Source: Sutcliffiella horikoshii (GTDB lineage Bacteria > Bacillota > Bacilli > Bacillales > Bacillaceae_I). From it: a stretch of DNA of 64,000 nucleotides. The position numbers and the translations under genes were made by a program. Numbering within the stretch: the first letter of the stretch is position 1; each line of letters opens with the position of its first letter. This document shows positions 39,785 through 49,416 of this stretch, one piece after another. The notes beneath the pieces were generated by a model. It was not told the origin of the DNA and searched no databases. It saw nothing but the letters and a program-made list of their open reading frames with translations. Location: the NCBI RefSeq assembly GCF_008180725.1, contig NZ_VTEV01000003.1, forward strand, positions 301,841 through 365,840. The letters run 5' to 3'.

Positions 39785-40288
39785 TCACTTCTCGAATGTG
39801 TGGGAAGAAAGTTTTTCTCCCTTTTCATTATAGTAGTGTACAAAATAACATGATTCTTTTGCATCTAGTATAGCATAGGTTTTATTCCGTGTCATACGCG
39901 GAAGATCAATGCTTCCTGGGTTGATAAACAGGATCCCATCAAAATATTCTGCCCCGGCAATATGAGAATGACCGAAACATACAATATTTGCACTTTCTTC
40001 TTCAGCAGCATACTTTAATGGCAATAAAGAAGATTTCACCTGATACAAATGGCCGTGTGTAGCAAAAAGTCGTTGGTTGCCGATTTCCTTGGTTAATTGT
40101 TGAGGATAATCATCGTCAAAATCGCAGTTTCCCCTTACTCCGTAAAAGCCTTTCATTTCTTCGCTTGTAGAAGGAAGTTCAGAATCCCCACAATGGATGA
40201 ATAAATCCACTTCCCCCTGATGACGGGCTTTTATTTGCCGTAGCACCTCTGCTTGTCCATGATTGTCGCTAACAATTAAAACTTTCAT
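39785..40288 (-). CDS. ysnB: YfcE/MJ0936-type metallophosphoesterase YsnB
   Basis: This 167-residue calcineurin-like phosphodiesterase shows the metal motifs VSDNHG, HCGDSE, GVRGNCDF, ATHGH and FGHSHIA in order, and NPGSIDLPR at the end. The substrate is unknown. It follows rdgB by 10 bases as in B. subtilis, with AGGAGTG before the ATG. Downstream to 39620 I see no clear terminator. Confidence 0.93.
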   Translation of the reverse strand: MKVLIVSDNHGQAEVLRQIKARHQGEVDLFIHCGDSELPSTSEEMKGFYGVRGNCDFDDDYPQQLTKEIGNQRLFATHGHLYQVKSSLLPLKYAAEEESANIVCFGHSHIAGAEYFDGILFINPGSIDLPRMTRNKTYAILDAKESCYFVHYYNEKGEKLSSHTFEK

Positions 40289-40298
40289 GCTTCCACTC

Positions 40299-40901
40299 CT
40301 AATTTTTGCGGGAAAGCAACTCCCACTGATTGGTTAACTCTTTAATAGCATTTCCCCTGTGACTAATCTCACTTTTTTCAACCTTAGAAAGTTGAGCCAT
40401 GGTCCTCTGTTTCTCTTTTACATAAAAAATAGGATCATAACCGAATCCATTTTCTCCAATCGGTTCCCTGGCAATGGTTCCTTCACACGTTCCGCGAACA
40501 GTAAATTTTTCTCCAGAAGGATCTACAACTGCAAGGACGCAAACAAATCTGGCCGTACGTTTTTCATCCGAAACCCCTTCCATCCCTTCGAGTACCTTTT
40601 GAATATTTTTCTTATCATCCTTATCCATACCCGCATAACGTGCGGAGTACACACCTGGTTCACCATTTAATGCATCTACCTCGAGGCCGGAATCATCTGC
40701 AAGCACGATCTTTCCAAGGTGTGCTGACACTGCCTCCGCCTTTAATAAAGCATTTTCTTCAAAAGTTATACCAGTTTCTTCCACGTCAGGTATTTCTGGA
40801 AAATCAGCAAGAGATTTCACTTTGAATCCTTTTGGTTCCAAAATCACTTGAAAATCCTTTACCTTCCCCGGGTTATTGGTTGCGATAATTATTTCAGTCA
40901 T
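40299..40901 (-). CDS. rdgB: RdgB/HAM1 non-canonical purine NTP pyrophosphatase
   Basis: This 200-residue enzyme hydrolyses ITP, dITP and XTP and keeps them out of nucleic acids. Motifs are [44 protein letters not shown] and [14 protein letters not shown] chose the ATG preceded by GGAGAAA; it overlaps the rph stop by eight bases. The frame is open 38 codons upstream inside rph. Confidence 0.95.
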   Translation of the reverse strand: MTEIIIATNNPGKVKDFQVILEPKGFKVKSLADFPEIPDVEETGITFEENALLKAEAVSAHLGKIVLADDSGLEVDALNGEPGVYSARYAGMDKDDKKNIQKVLEGMEGVSDEKRTARFVCVLAVVDPSGEKFTVRGTCEGTIAREPIGENGFGYDPIFYVKEKQRTMAQLSKVEKSEISHRGNAIKELTNQWELLSRKN

Positions 40902-41664
40902 CTTTATTTTCTCCTTTTCCATTAACGATGATACTTTGTGCCAAATTTCCCAACGCTTTCTTTTGCTCTTCAACAAGATGTAATACACCTTCTTCAGCCA
41001 AGTCCAATAATTCATTAAGCTGTTTTCTTGAAAACGTCGATTCTTCTCCGGTTCCCTGCAGTTCTACCAGATCCAATGAGCCGGTCATGATGACGTTCAT
41101 GTCCACCTGGGCAGTGGAATCTTCTATGTAGTTTAAATCAAGTAAAGCTTGACCATCTTCCATGACGCCAACGGATGTTGCTGCTAAAAAATTCGTAACA
41201 GGGAGACTTGCTATCTTCTTTGCTTCGACTAATTTTTGAAAAGCTAGAACCATCGCCACAAATGCCCCTGTGATAGACGCTGTTCTTGTGCCTCCGTCCG
41301 CCTGAATGACATCACAGTCAATCCAGATGGTTTTTTCGCCTATTTTGTCCAGCTCTACAACAGAACGTAGAGCTCTGCCGATCAACCGCTGGATTTCCAT
41401 TGTTCTGCCGGTTACCTTGCCCTTAGTGGATTCCCGCATCGTTCTTTTTTCGGTCGCCCGCGGAAGCATGGAATACTCCGCTGTTATCCACCCTTTTCCC
41501 CCGCCGCGCATAAAAGGGGGAACTCTGTCCTCTATCGTGGCTGAACAGATTACTTTTGTGTCCCCTACACATATTAATACCGATCCTTCAGGATGTGTAA
41601 TGTAATCTGTAATTATTTCAACCGCTCTTAATTGATTTTGCTCTCTACCATCTGATCTCGACAT
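40894..41664 (-). CDS. rph: ribonuclease PH
   Basis: This 256-residue phosphorolytic exoribonuclease trims tRNA 3' ends. It shows [14 protein letters not shown], the [20 protein letters not shown] strand, the [19 protein letters not shown] loop and [26 protein letters not shown] lies before the ATG. It heads the rph-rdgB-ysnB unit. Confidence 0.97.
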   Translation of the reverse strand: MSRSDGREQNQLRAVEIITDYITHPEGSVLICVGDTKVICSATIEDRVPPFMRGGGKGWITAEYSMLPRATEKRTMRESTKGKVTGRTMEIQRLIGRALRSVVELDKIGEKTIWIDCDVIQADGGTRTASITGAFVAMVLAFQKLVEAKKIASLPVTNFLAATSVGVMEDGQALLDLNYIEDSTAQVDMNVIMTGSLDLVELQGTGEESTFSRKQLNELLDLAEEGVLHLVEEQKKALGNLAQSIIVNGKGENKDD

Positions 41665-41689
41665 TCTTACAAGCTCCTTTTGTCTCCAA

Positions 41690-41724
41690 TAAAATAAAGA
41701 AGAGGCAGCATAGCACCTCTTCTA
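41690..41724 (-). terminator. terminator after gerM
   Basis: AGAAGAGG and CCTCTTCT flank a ten-base loop, followed by TTATTTTATT on the minus strand. Confidence 0.75.
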
Positions 41725-41758
41725 ATCATTCTTTCCTTAGTATAGCAAATTTCACACG

Positions 41759-42847
41759 TTAAAACCTGCCTGTGTTCACTTTTTCTGGACGTGCAACAGG
41801 CTCTGAAATGTTTGTTCCATCCGTTGCCATCAAATCGCCTTCTCCATCGACAGTAATCGCAATGCTGTCCACTCCAGTTTGTTCTGTTAATGTCAGCACC
41901 AGCGAATCTACAATGGATTTTGAGACAATTCTACCTTCAAGTCCAAGGATAGCCTCATTAAAGTTCAATACCAAATTTCCATCAACCAGAACCGGCTCAT
42001 CCAGAAGTGCCACTTCATTCGACAAGTCATTTGTTAAACCTGAAGTATGGGAAGGACCATTAATCAGCGCATCTACAATCGCAGAAAATTTGTCTTTACC
42101 TTCCAAGCTTAGACGTGATGTTACAGGTACATAATACGGCTCTCCGTTACTGCTTTCTGCCATAAAGTACAATGTAACAGCACGTGAACTCATTAGATCT
42201 ACCGCTTCAGCAGTATTAAAATTGATTCCATTCGCTCTGCTCACGCCATCACCAATTGGCGTTTGATTTACTGGCATCACTGTTTGCTCATGTCCGTTCA
42301 CCATGATTTGGACTTTTTCCACATTTTCAAACTGCGTCAGCGTCCAAGTGATGGCTTGCAGAATTCTTTCTTCGTCTGCACCATCATAATTAGCGAATTC
42401 CTTGGAGAAGTCGGCAACGATGGTTCCGTCTTCTTTAAGGTTTACGTCCACTTCCGTCCCAGCAGGTAATACGGCTCTAAAGCCATTTGGAAGCAATTCA
42501 TCCACCGGACCTCCGGCAACTAAGTATTCTAATGCCTGCTTCGCGACTTCATTGGTTTTTGGGAGCTCTAATGTTTGCGAAACAACATATCCATTACTAT
42601 CAATTAAGTATAGTTCTCTTTGCACATTTTCTGAAACAGTCGCCTCTTCCCCATCCGTTTCTTCACCAGTTGTTTCTTCATTCTCTGCACCGGTTTCACT
42701 TGCAGCATCATCTACATATGAAACATCTTGCGGAATATCCTCTTCTTTTTCTGCCTGCTCGTCACCTCCAAATAATCCACATCCGGATAACAATACAGAA
42801 GAAGCAAGCACAGCAGCAGCAGTCAATTTCACTTTTTTATGAGACAT
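41759..42847 (-). CDS. gerM: GerM, spore cortex and germination lipoprotein
   Basis: This 362-residue protein has a lipoprotein signal (VLASSVLLSGCG), an acidic linker (about 30-75) and two GerMN domains, the first around 80-200 (DSNGYVVSQTLELPKTNEV), the second around 220-350 (ALTLYF-like VTLYFMAESSNGEPYYVPV). It is made in the mother cell and is needed for sporulation and cortex work in B. subtilis. AGGAGGG stands 7 bases before the ATG. Confidence 0.93.
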   Translation of the reverse strand: MSHKKVKLTAAAVLASSVLLSGCGLFGGDEQAEKEEDIPQDVSYVDDAASETGAENEETTGEETDGEEATVSENVQRELYLIDSNGYVVSQTLELPKTNEVAKQALEYLVAGGPVDELLPNGFRAVLPAGTEVDVNLKEDGTIVADFSKEFANYDGADEERILQAITWTLTQFENVEKVQIMVNGHEQTVMPVNQTPIGDGVSRANGINFNTAEAVDLMSSRAVTLYFMAESSNGEPYYVPVTSRLSLEGKDKFSAIVDALINGPSHTSGLTNDLSNEVALLDEPVLVDGNLVLNFNEAILGLEGRIVSKSIVDSLVLTLTEQTGVDSIAITVDGEGDLMATDGTNISEPVARPEKVNTGRF

Positions 42848-42943
42848 AGGTTTCCCTCCTAAGACGGTTTGTACTACTATGTATACGAGCTATTCCAAAA
42901 AATAGACCGAGCTTTAGAAAAAGTTTTGTCCCAAAAATGAGCG

Positions 42944-42978
42944 CAAAAAAACAGGACGAAAAGTTTGCGTCCTGTTTT
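42944..42978 (-). terminator. terminator after racE
   Basis: AAAACAGGACGC and CGTCCTGTTTTTTT form a strong hairpin with T-tract, just after the racE stop. Confidence 0.92.
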
Positions 42979-42986
42979 CAACATTC

Positions 42987-43796
42987 TTATATCCCAATCG
43001 GATCCAACACAATCGTCTTAACATTCTCAATTGGCTGTTCAAAAAGCTTACTTGCTATCTTTTCAAAAAGCTCTTTTGAACCAGTTGTGTAAAACTGATG
43101 ATTTTCTGTACGCTGTTTTTTATTCAACAGCTTTTTGAAGTTGAGGATGGTACTCACTTCTCGTGCAGTTTCATCACCAGAACTAATCAATTGAATGCCT
43201 TTCCCCATTACCGCCTGAATGGTAGGCGTCAATAACGGATAATGCGTGCAGCCAAGAATTAGCGTATCAATTTTCGATCCTTTAAAAAGGTGAAGGGTAT
43301 CTTCTACAATTTCCCTTGCACGTTCACCTTCAAATTCGCCACTCTCTACTAATGGTACAAAGTTTGGACACGCTAAGCTTTCTACTTTTACTTCATTGTT
43401 AATGGATTTCAAGGCATTGGCATAGGCACCACTGTTGATCGTCCCTACAGTCCCGATGACACCAACCTGATAATTGGATGTAACCTTCAAGGCGGTTCTC
43501 GCCCCAGGATCCACTACTCCTATTACCGGTATGTCTAATTGCTCCCGTATCTCATCCAATACGACAGCCGTTGCTGTGTTACAGGCAATAACAAGCATTT
43601 TTATATCATGAGTCAATAAATATCTTGTCATCTCCCATGTATAGAGACGAACTTCATCAACAGGCCTAGGTCCATAAGGGCAACGCGCTGTATCTCCTAA
43701 GTAAATAATGCGCTCTTTCGGCAACTGACGCATAATTTCCTTCGCAACGGTCAACCCGCCAACACCAGAATCAATAACTCCAATTGGTCTTTGCAA
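42987..43796 (-). CDS. racE: glutamate racemase
   Basis: This 269-residue enzyme makes D-glutamate for peptidoglycan. The catalytic cysteines are in [11 protein letters not shown] and LGCTHYPLL; the N-terminus reads [17 protein letters not shown]. The start is TTG with GAGGGA five bases ahead. It follows ysmB by 9 bases in one operon. Confidence 0.96.
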   Translation of the reverse strand: MQRPIGVIDSGVGGLTVAKEIMRQLPKERIIYLGDTARCPYGPRPVDEVRLYTWEMTRYLLTHDIKMLVIACNTATAVVLDEIREQLDIPVIGVVDPGARTALKVTSNYQVGVIGTVGTINSGAYANALKSINNEVKVESLACPNFVPLVESGEFEGERAREIVEDTLHLFKGSKIDTLILGCTHYPLLTPTIQAVMGKGIQLISSGDETAREVSTILNFKKLLNKKQRTENHQFYTTGSKELFEKIASKLFEQPIENVKTIVLDPIGI

Positions 43797-43805
43797 CTAA
43801 ATCCC

Positions 43806-44261
43806 TCATTCTTTCATTTCTAGATGTAATCGTGCTAAACACTTTTCTAACATGAAAATTTCATCTTTGGAATAGTTCTTTAGTATGTTTTGCAAATAGT
43901 CCTGACGTTTTTTTATTACTTCCGCAATAATGCGCTCTCCTTCTTCTAAAAGATGAATTCGAACCACGCGGCGGTCGTTAGGATCTTTCACACGTTGAAC
44001 AAGTTCATTCTTTTCCATACGATCCACAAGATCAGTGGTCGTACTGCAAGCTAAATACATCTTTGTAGACAATTCACCAATTGTCATATCTCCACCCTCT
44101 AAAAGCCATTGCAACGCAACGAACTGTGGAGGGGTAATCGTGTAATTGCTTAATATTTCACGACCTTTTTGTTTCACTAAAGTCGCTATGTATCTTAACG
44201 ATTTCTCAATATCTGCAACTAATTGTGGATCCTGCAATACTGCTTCATTTTGATTTGTCAT
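43806..44261 (-). CDS. ysmB: MarR-family regulator YsmB
   Basis: This 151-residue winged-helix protein has the MarR pattern: TPPQFVALQWLLEGGDMTIGEL, recognition helix CSTTTDLVDRMEKNELV, and wing VKDPNDRRVVRIHLLEEG. It precedes racE as in B. subtilis. A perfect ten-base inverted repeat 70 bases upstream could be its operator; see that entry. Confidence 0.9.
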   Translation of the reverse strand: MTNQNEAVLQDPQLVADIEKSLRYIATLVKQKGREILSNYTITPPQFVALQWLLEGGDMTIGELSTKMYLACSTTTDLVDRMEKNELVQRVKDPNDRRVVRIHLLEEGERIIAEVIKKRQDYLQNILKNYSKDEIFMLEKCLARLHLEMKE

Positions 44262-44330
44262 TCCCGACCCTCTTTCTTCCCTTTTTCTTTTTATCTAAGC
44301 TCTTTTCTTAAGATTTTGTTGCTAATCCTC

Positions 44331-44358
44331 GTAAAAAGTCGGCAATTGGACTTTTTAC
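44331..44358. promoter_or_regulatory. inverted repeat upstream of ysmB, possible MarR operator
   Basis: GTAAAAAGTC and GACTTTTTAC are perfect ten-base arms around GGCAATTG. MarR proteins bind palindromes and often repress their own gene. There is no T-tract placed for a terminator of a neighbouring gene. The remaining 44359-44609 stretch holds nothing I can name. Confidence 0.4.
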
Positions 44359-44609
44359 CGTATATCTACCTTAATTTAAGCATGCAGCTATTCTCGTTAT
44401 TAACAAGAAAAGAGCACGACAGTAAGGAGTAGAACGAGTTACTTATTAATGCGACAAACAACAAAGTTACGAAAACAGCCTTATCTGAACATAGATGTCA
44501 TGTAGTCATTGTGTCAGTTAAGTATATTTTCTTATGTTTTCATATAAAATGCAAGATGTAAAGGCTTATAAACATATTTACCCACATAGAAATACTTGGG
44601 TTTGTTCAT

Positions 44610-44661
44610 GAATAAATAACCGACTACCACTCATAACTGTATGGTTAGAAGATAGTCGGCG
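44610..44661 (-). terminator. terminator after gerE
   Basis: CCGACTATCTTCTAACCATA and TATGAGTGGTAGTCGG form an imperfect long stem followed by TTATTTATT on the minus strand. Confidence 0.75.
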
Positions 44662-44668
44662 GTTTAAG

Positions 44669-44893
44669 TTAAAGCTCTAATTCTCCCATGCGAAGAAGCT
44701 CGACAACTGCTTGGGAACGCCCCTTCACTCCCAGCTTTTGCATAGCATTTGAAATGTGATTCCGAACTGTCTTTTCACTGATAAACAACTCACCAGCAAT
44801 CTCTTTGGTTGTCTTATCCTGAACTAACAGCTCAAATACTTCTCTTTCTCTTTTGGTAAGCAATGGCTTTGGTTGAAACTCTTTCTCCTTCAA
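44669..44893 (-). CDS. gerE: GerE, late sporulation transcription regulator
   Basis: This 74-residue protein is a single LuxR-type helix-turn-helix: [20 protein letters not shown] and [20 protein letters not shown]. It controls late coat genes together with sigma-K. Size equals the B. subtilis protein. The start is TTG, ten bases after AAGGAGG. Confidence 0.96.
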   Translation of the reverse strand: MKEKEFQPKPLLTKREREVFELLVQDKTTKEIAGELFISEKTVRNHISNAMQKLGVKGRSQAVVELLRMGELEL

Positions 44894-44949
44894 TAATTGT
44901 AACCCTCCTTGCCTTAGCCAGAGCTGAACTAGCGGATGGGTGTATATTT

Positions 44950-44986
44950 AGTCATGGTATAATATGTTAGAAGGAGGGCGGGAGTT
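44950..44986 (-). promoter_or_regulatory. probable sigma-K promoter of gerE
   Basis: On the minus strand AAC at 44984-44986 and CATATTATA at 44958-44966 are 17 bases apart, matching the sigma-K pattern AC / CATAnnnTA. It lies about 65 bases upstream of the gerE start, and gerE is known to be transcribed by sigma-K in B. subtilis. Confidence 0.55.
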
Positions 44987-45010
44987 ACATGTATTTAGTC
45001 GGTTTTCTTA

Positions 45011-45475
45011 TTATTTTTTCAATGTTTCTCGGGAAAGAAAGAGATTTCGTTGTTCGTCACTCCAAGGCTCCCCTTTTCCAGTGTGCTTATTAAGTTGTAC
45101 CATACGTCCTCTTCCAACAAAACAAGGCTCGCCGTTTCCCTTTTTACCTAGGTAATGCAGATCAACAGAAGAGGTTCCTACTTGCTGTGCTTTCACGCAA
45201 ACCTCCAGTTCTTCTCCAAAATAAACCTGCTGTAGGAAATCGCATTGCAGGTCCGCTACGACTGGAATGGTGTTGCTGCCTGGTTGTGTCCAGTCTTGCA
45301 TAAAGCCGAGGCTTTTAAAAAATTCGATTCTAGCTTCCTCGAAATAGACGAATGGTACTGTGTTGTTAAGGTGACCGAACATATCAGTTTCGGAAAATCT
45401 AACTTTTACAGCATGACTGAATGAGAACTCATTCATCCATTGTTGCAAATCTTCTATATAAGCTGTTTTTTTCAT
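45011..45475 (-). CDS. ysmA: hot-dog acyl-CoA thioesterase-like protein YsmA
   Basis: This protein of about 154 residues belongs to the 4-hydroxybenzoyl-CoA thioesterase family: VRFSETDMFGHLNNTVPFVY with the catalytic-type aspartate, then YFEEARIEFFKSLGF. Substrate is unknown. I chose the ATG seven bases after GGGGAG. It is the gene between sdhB and gerE in B. subtilis too. Confidence 0.88.
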   Translation of the reverse strand: MKKTAYIEDLQQWMNEFSFSHAVKVRFSETDMFGHLNNTVPFVYFEEARIEFFKSLGFMQDWTQPGSNTIPVVADLQCDFLQQVYFGEELEVCVKAQQVGTSSVDLHYLGKKGNGEPCFVGRGRMVQLNKHTGKGEPWSDEQRNLFLSRETLKK

Positions 45476-45520
45476 AACTATTCTCCCCATTATTTAAAAA
45501 TATTGATGTTCGGTAGAACT

Positions 45521-45653
45521 CCCTGTTTCCTTTCGTTCCAGGTGTTCGCTTTCCGCGGGACGGTGCTTGAGCCTCCTCGGCTTCGCCTGTGGGGTCTCAA
45601 CCTACCGTTATCCCCCGCAGGAGTCTCACACCTTGCACTTCAGTCAACATGGG
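45521..45653 (+). repeat. dispersed hairpin repeat, copy 6
   Basis: Begins CCCTGTTTCC, holds TTCGCTTTCCGCGGGACGG, TTGAGCCTCCTCGGCTTCG and GGGGTCTCAACC, ends CAGTCAACATGGGG. It forms a facing pair with copy 7, which starts about 60 bases away on the other strand. Confidence 0.88.
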
Positions 45654-45709
45654 GAACTACTTTAGTGTTATAAAAATTGAAAGGAACAACCTAGTTGATT
45701 GTAGTAGAA

Positions 45710-45830
45710 GGCGCACAGACTTCCGTTGGAGGAAGTGACACGGGAGACCCCGCAGGCTTGCCGAGGAGGCTCCCGGACCGCCTGCAGAAAAGCGATGCGC
45801 CTGAAACGGAAATCAACCATCGTTTAGACC
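45710..45830 (-). repeat. dispersed hairpin repeat, copy 7, variant, opposite orientation
   Basis: On the minus strand: GGTTGATTTCCG at the outer end, GCGGTCCGGGAGCCTCC, CGGCAAGCCTGCGGGGTCTC, then AAGTCTGTGCGCC. The sequence differs from copies 1, 5 and 6 but keeps the same order of blocks. The two copies fill the ysmA-sdhB gap. Confidence 0.82.
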
Positions 45831-45857
45831 ATTCTGAATTTTCTAACATATATTTTT

Positions 45858-45892
45858 GTAAAAAAACGCCCCTTTTAGGTAAGAGGCGTTCT
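45858..45892 (-). terminator. terminator of the sdh operon
   Basis: AACGCCTCTTACC, loop TAAA, AGGGGCGTT, then seven T residues on the minus strand, right after sdhB. Confidence 0.9.
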
Positions 45893-45901
45893 GATAATTT
45901 T

Positions 45902-46669
45902 TTAGCCTTGGTCGGAACCAAAGAAGTTTCTGAACATCTGAACCGTCGTGTCGCGGTTAAGCGCAGCGATAGATGTAGTTAGAGGAATACCTTTCGGGCA
46001 AGACTGCACACAGTTCTGTGAGTTACCGCAGTTTGCGAGGCCTCCGTCTCCCATGATTGCTTCTAAGCGCTCAGATTTGTTCATTTCCCCAGTTGGATGC
46101 GCATTGAAAAGACGCACTTGGGAAAGTGGTGCAGGACCGATGAACTCGGACTTGCTGTTAACGTTCGGGCAAGCTTCTAAGCAAACTCCACATGTCATAC
46201 ATTTGGAAAGCTCATAAGCCCATTGACGTTTTTTCTCTGGCATACGAGGACCAGGTCCAAGATCGTATGTTCCATCGATTGGGATCCAAGCTTTTACCTT
46301 TTTCAAGGAATCGAACATGCGGCTTCTATCCACTTGAAGGTCACGAACAACAGGGAATGTGCTCATTGGCTCAAGAACGATTGGTTGCTCTAATTGGTCC
46401 ACAAGCGCCGTACAGGATTGACGCGGCTTGCCGTTGATGACCATGGAACACGCACCACATACCTCCTCCAAACAGTTCATATCCCAGTTTACAGGAGTTG
46501 TCTCTTTTCCATCTTTATTGACAGGATTACGACGAACTTCCATTAATGCAGAGATTACGTTCATGTTCGGACGGTAAGGTAATTCAAAAGTTTCATAGTA
46601 AGGGGTTCCCTCGGGACCATCTTGACGCTTCACTTTAAACGTTACAGTTTTAGTTTGTTCAGCCATCAT
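45902..46669 (-). CDS. sdhB: succinate dehydrogenase iron-sulfur subunit
   Basis: This 255-residue subunit carries electrons from FAD to menaquinone. The 2Fe-2S site reads CLEEVCGACSMVINGKPRQSC; the 4Fe-4S/3Fe-4S clusters use CMTCGVCLEACP and CGNSQNCVQSCPKG. Its ATG overlaps the sdhA stop (ATGA). Confidence 0.97.
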   Translation of the reverse strand: MMAEQTKTVTFKVKRQDGPEGTPYYETFELPYRPNMNVISALMEVRRNPVNKDGKETTPVNWDMNCLEEVCGACSMVINGKPRQSCTALVDQLEQPIVLEPMSTFPVVRDLQVDRSRMFDSLKKVKAWIPIDGTYDLGPGPRMPEKKRQWAYELSKCMTCGVCLEACPNVNSKSEFIGPAPLSQVRLFNAHPTGEMNKSERLEAIMGDGGLANCGNSQNCVQSCPKGIPLTTSIAALNRDTTVQMFRNFFGSDQG

Positions 46670-48426
46670 TCTTTACCCCCTTTTTTCTTAGAGTAGTCAC
46701 GCTTACGCGGCGGAATCAAGCTTACATCTACATCTTCATAGAAGAATTCAGGTGCAGATTTAGGACCTGTGAATTTCGCCATGGTTGTTTTTAGGAATTC
46801 CTCGTCATTACGTTCAGGGAAGTCCGGTTTGTAGTGCGCTCCACGGCTCTCGTTACGGTTGTAAGCACCGATTGTGATAACACGAGCTAACTGAAGCATA
46901 TGTTGCAGCTGACGAGTGAACGCCGCTCCCTGGTTGCTCCACTTCGCTGTATCGTGGATGTTGATATTATCATAACGCTCAAGAAGCTCTTGGATTTTCT
47001 CATCCGTTTGCTTCAGCTTGTCGTTGTAGCGTACAACTGTTACGTTGTCTGTCATCCACTCTCCAAGCTCTTTATGAAGCACATAAGCATTCTCTGTACC
47101 GTTCATTGTCATGATCTTGTTCCACTTTGCTTCTTCTTCTTTTACATAGCGATCGAAAAGAGAGGAAGAAAGGGAATCTGTGGATTTTTCCAATCCATTC
47201 ATATATTCTACTGCTTTTGGACCAGCTACCATACCACCATAGATTGCAGATAGTAAGGAGTTCGCTCCAAGACGGTTTGCACCATGCTGAGAGTAATCAC
47301 ACTCACCTGCAGCAAATAGTCCAGGAATATTGGTCATTTGGTCATAATCGACCCAGATTCCGCCCATAGAGTAGTGAACAGCAGGGAAAATTTTCATTGG
47401 AACTTTACGTGGATCGTCTCCCATGAATTTTTCATAGATTTCAATGATTCCACCAAGTTTGATATCCAGTTCTTTGGGATCTTTATGAGAAAGATCCAAG
47501 TACACCATGTTTTCACCGTTAACACCAAGCTTTTGATTAACACACACGTCAAAGATTTCACGTGTTGCGATGTCACGTGGAACAAGGTTTCCGTATGCTG
47601 GGTATTTTTCCTCAAGGAAGTACCAAGGCTTACCGTCTTTATATGTCCAAACACGTCCACCTTCTCCACGAGCTGACTCACTCATCAGACGAAGCTTGTC
47701 ATCTCCCGGAATGGCTGTCGGGTGAATCTGAATGAACTCACCATTCGCGTAGTAAGCACCTTGCTGATACACAATGGATGCTGCAGAACCTGTATTAATA
47801 ACAGAGTTTGTTGATTTACCGAAAATGATACCAGGTCCACCAGTTGCCATAATAACAGCATCTGCAGGGAATGATACAATCTCCATGCTTGTAAGGTTTT
47901 GTGCGACAACTCCGCGGCAAACGCCATCGTCATCGATAACAGAACCTAAAAACTCCCAGCCTTCATATTTCGTTACAAGACCAGATACTTCGTGGCGACG
48001 AACTTGCTCATCTAATGCGTATAATAGTTGCTGACCTGTTGTTGCGCCAGCAAATGCGGTACGGTGATGCTGCGTTCCGCCAAAGCGTCTGAAATCTAGT
48101 AATCCTTCAGGAGTTCGGTTGAACATAACTCCCATGCGGTCCAAAAGATGGATGATTCCTGGTGCCGCTTCACACATAGCTTTTACTGGAGGCTGATTTG
48201 CTAAGAAATCTCCCCCATAAACAGAATCGTCAAAGTGTTCCCAAGGAGAATCCCCTTCTCCTTTCGTGTTTACTGCCCCGTTAATTCCACCCTGAGCACA
48301 AACTGAGTGAGAACGTTTAACTGGTACTAATGAAAATAGATCAACTGGTACGCCAGCTTCAGCGACTTTGATGGTTGCCATCAAGCCCGCAAGTCCACCG
48401 CCGACCACGATAACTTTTTTACTCAT
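46666..48426 (-). CDS. sdhA: succinate dehydrogenase flavoprotein subunit
   Basis: This 586-residue subunit oxidises succinate to fumarate. It has the dinucleotide fold VIVVGGGLAGLMATIKVAE, the FAD-histidine in KRSHSVCAQGGINGA, and active-site segments HPTAIPGDDKL, SESARGEGGRV and GECDYSQHGANRLGAN. Size equals the B. subtilis subunit. Confidence 0.98.
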   Translation of the reverse strand: MSKKVIVVGGGLAGLMATIKVAEAGVPVDLFSLVPVKRSHSVCAQGGINGAVNTKGEGDSPWEHFDDSVYGGDFLANQPPVKAMCEAAPGIIHLLDRMGVMFNRTPEGLLDFRRFGGTQHHRTAFAGATTGQQLLYALDEQVRRHEVSGLVTKYEGWEFLGSVIDDDGVCRGVVAQNLTSMEIVSFPADAVIMATGGPGIIFGKSTNSVINTGSAASIVYQQGAYYANGEFIQIHPTAIPGDDKLRLMSESARGEGGRVWTYKDGKPWYFLEEKYPAYGNLVPRDIATREIFDVCVNQKLGVNGENMVYLDLSHKDPKELDIKLGGIIEIYEKFMGDDPRKVPMKIFPAVHYSMGGIWVDYDQMTNIPGLFAAGECDYSQHGANRLGANSLLSAIYGGMVAGPKAVEYMNGLEKSTDSLSSSLFDRYVKEEEAKWNKIMTMNGTENAYVLHKELGEWMTDNVTVVRYNDKLKQTDEKIQELLERYDNINIHDTAKWSNQGAAFTRQLQHMLQLARVITIGAYNRNESRGAHYKPDFPERNDEEFLKTTMAKFTGPKSAPEFFYEDVDVSLIPPRKRDYSKKKGGKE

Positions 48427-48454
48427 GTGTAACTCACTCCTTAATAGTTGCTAA

Positions 48455-49063
48455 TTAGACGAATGCTAGAATTGCACGTACCCCTACGAAAGATAATGCA
48501 AAGAAAATCCCGATTGTTACGTAGGTTGCAATAAGTTGAGAACGAGGAGTTACTGTAATTCCCCAGCTTACACAGAAAGACCAAAGTCCATTTGCAAAGT
48601 GGAAGATTGTTGCAATTACCCCAACAAGGTAGAACCAGAACATGAACGGACTAGATAAGATGTCTGCCATCATGTTGTAGTTAACGTCCGCACCAAGTGC
48701 AGCTGCGATTCTCGTTTCCCATACATGCCATACGATAAAAATTAATGTAACGATTCCTGTAAAGCGTTGAAGCATAAACATCCAGTTACGAACAAATCCA
48801 TACTTGCTTACATTGTTTTTTGCTGTAAAAGCAATATATAAGCCGTAGATAGCGTGGAATAGGATTGGAAGAAAGATTACAAAAATTTCTAGTGCATAAC
48901 GGAACGGCAAGCTTTCCATAAAATGTGCCGCTTTGTTGAATGATTCTGGTCCTTTTGTCGCAAAGTGGTTGATAACCAAATGCTGAACCAAGAAAAGACC
49001 AACAGGAATGACTCCTAGTAACGAGTGGAGTCTACGAAGTAAAAATTCACGTTCAGTTGCCAT
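48455..49063 (-). CDS. sdhC: succinate dehydrogenase cytochrome b558 subunit
   Basis: This 202-residue membrane anchor has five helices and binds two haems. Candidate haem histidines are in LVQHLVINH, FHAIYGLYI, WHVWETR and FHFANGLW. I chose the ATG that follows GTG and lies eight bases after GGGGG. It is the first gene of sdhCAB. Confidence 0.95.
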   Translation of the reverse strand: MATEREFLLRRLHSLLGVIPVGLFLVQHLVINHFATKGPESFNKAAHFMESLPFRYALEIFVIFLPILFHAIYGLYIAFTAKNNVSKYGFVRNWMFMLQRFTGIVTLIFIVWHVWETRIAAALGADVNYNMMADILSSPFMFWFYLVGVIATIFHFANGLWSFCVSWGITVTPRSQLIATYVTIGIFFALSFVGVRAILAFV

Positions 49064-49416
49064 CACTTAACCCCCTTTTTCCAAGTAAGAAAATAGATTA
49101 GATGTTTTGTAAGTTCTTTTTTTCACTATCTATTATAGTAAAAAATCATTGAACTCTCCATCTTGTTTTTTAAACTTTCAATAAAATGAAAGCCTTTGCA
49201 GATTTATCGACAAATATGTGACATATTTATTTTACTCCCCTATATGTGTAGCGTCAAGAAAACGCGACCAAAAATTGCACTTTTAAAAAAACTTCTACAA
49301 ACCTTTAATTATCAGAAAAATATAAAAATATATTAATAGAATAAAATACTCCATACGTTTCATTTATTAACCCGGTTGGATGGTATATAATGAACGTAGA
49401 GAAAGAGGGGAACTAA
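49064..49416. promoter_or_regulatory. divergent promoter region of sdhC and yslB
   Basis: A TATAAT faces sdhC at 49132-49137 (minus strand) and another faces yslB at 49386-49391 (plus strand). Neither has a good -35 at 17 bases. The middle is very AT-rich with no ORF or repeat I can support. Confidence 0.45.

Noticed and set aside
44989-45093. 34-codon plus-strand ORF with AAGGAGGGCGGG and an upstream TATAAT
   Set aside because: The TATAAT is the complement of the gerE sigma-K -10 box and the ORF overlaps the ysmA 3' end on the other strand; the ribosome-like sequence is likely chance.
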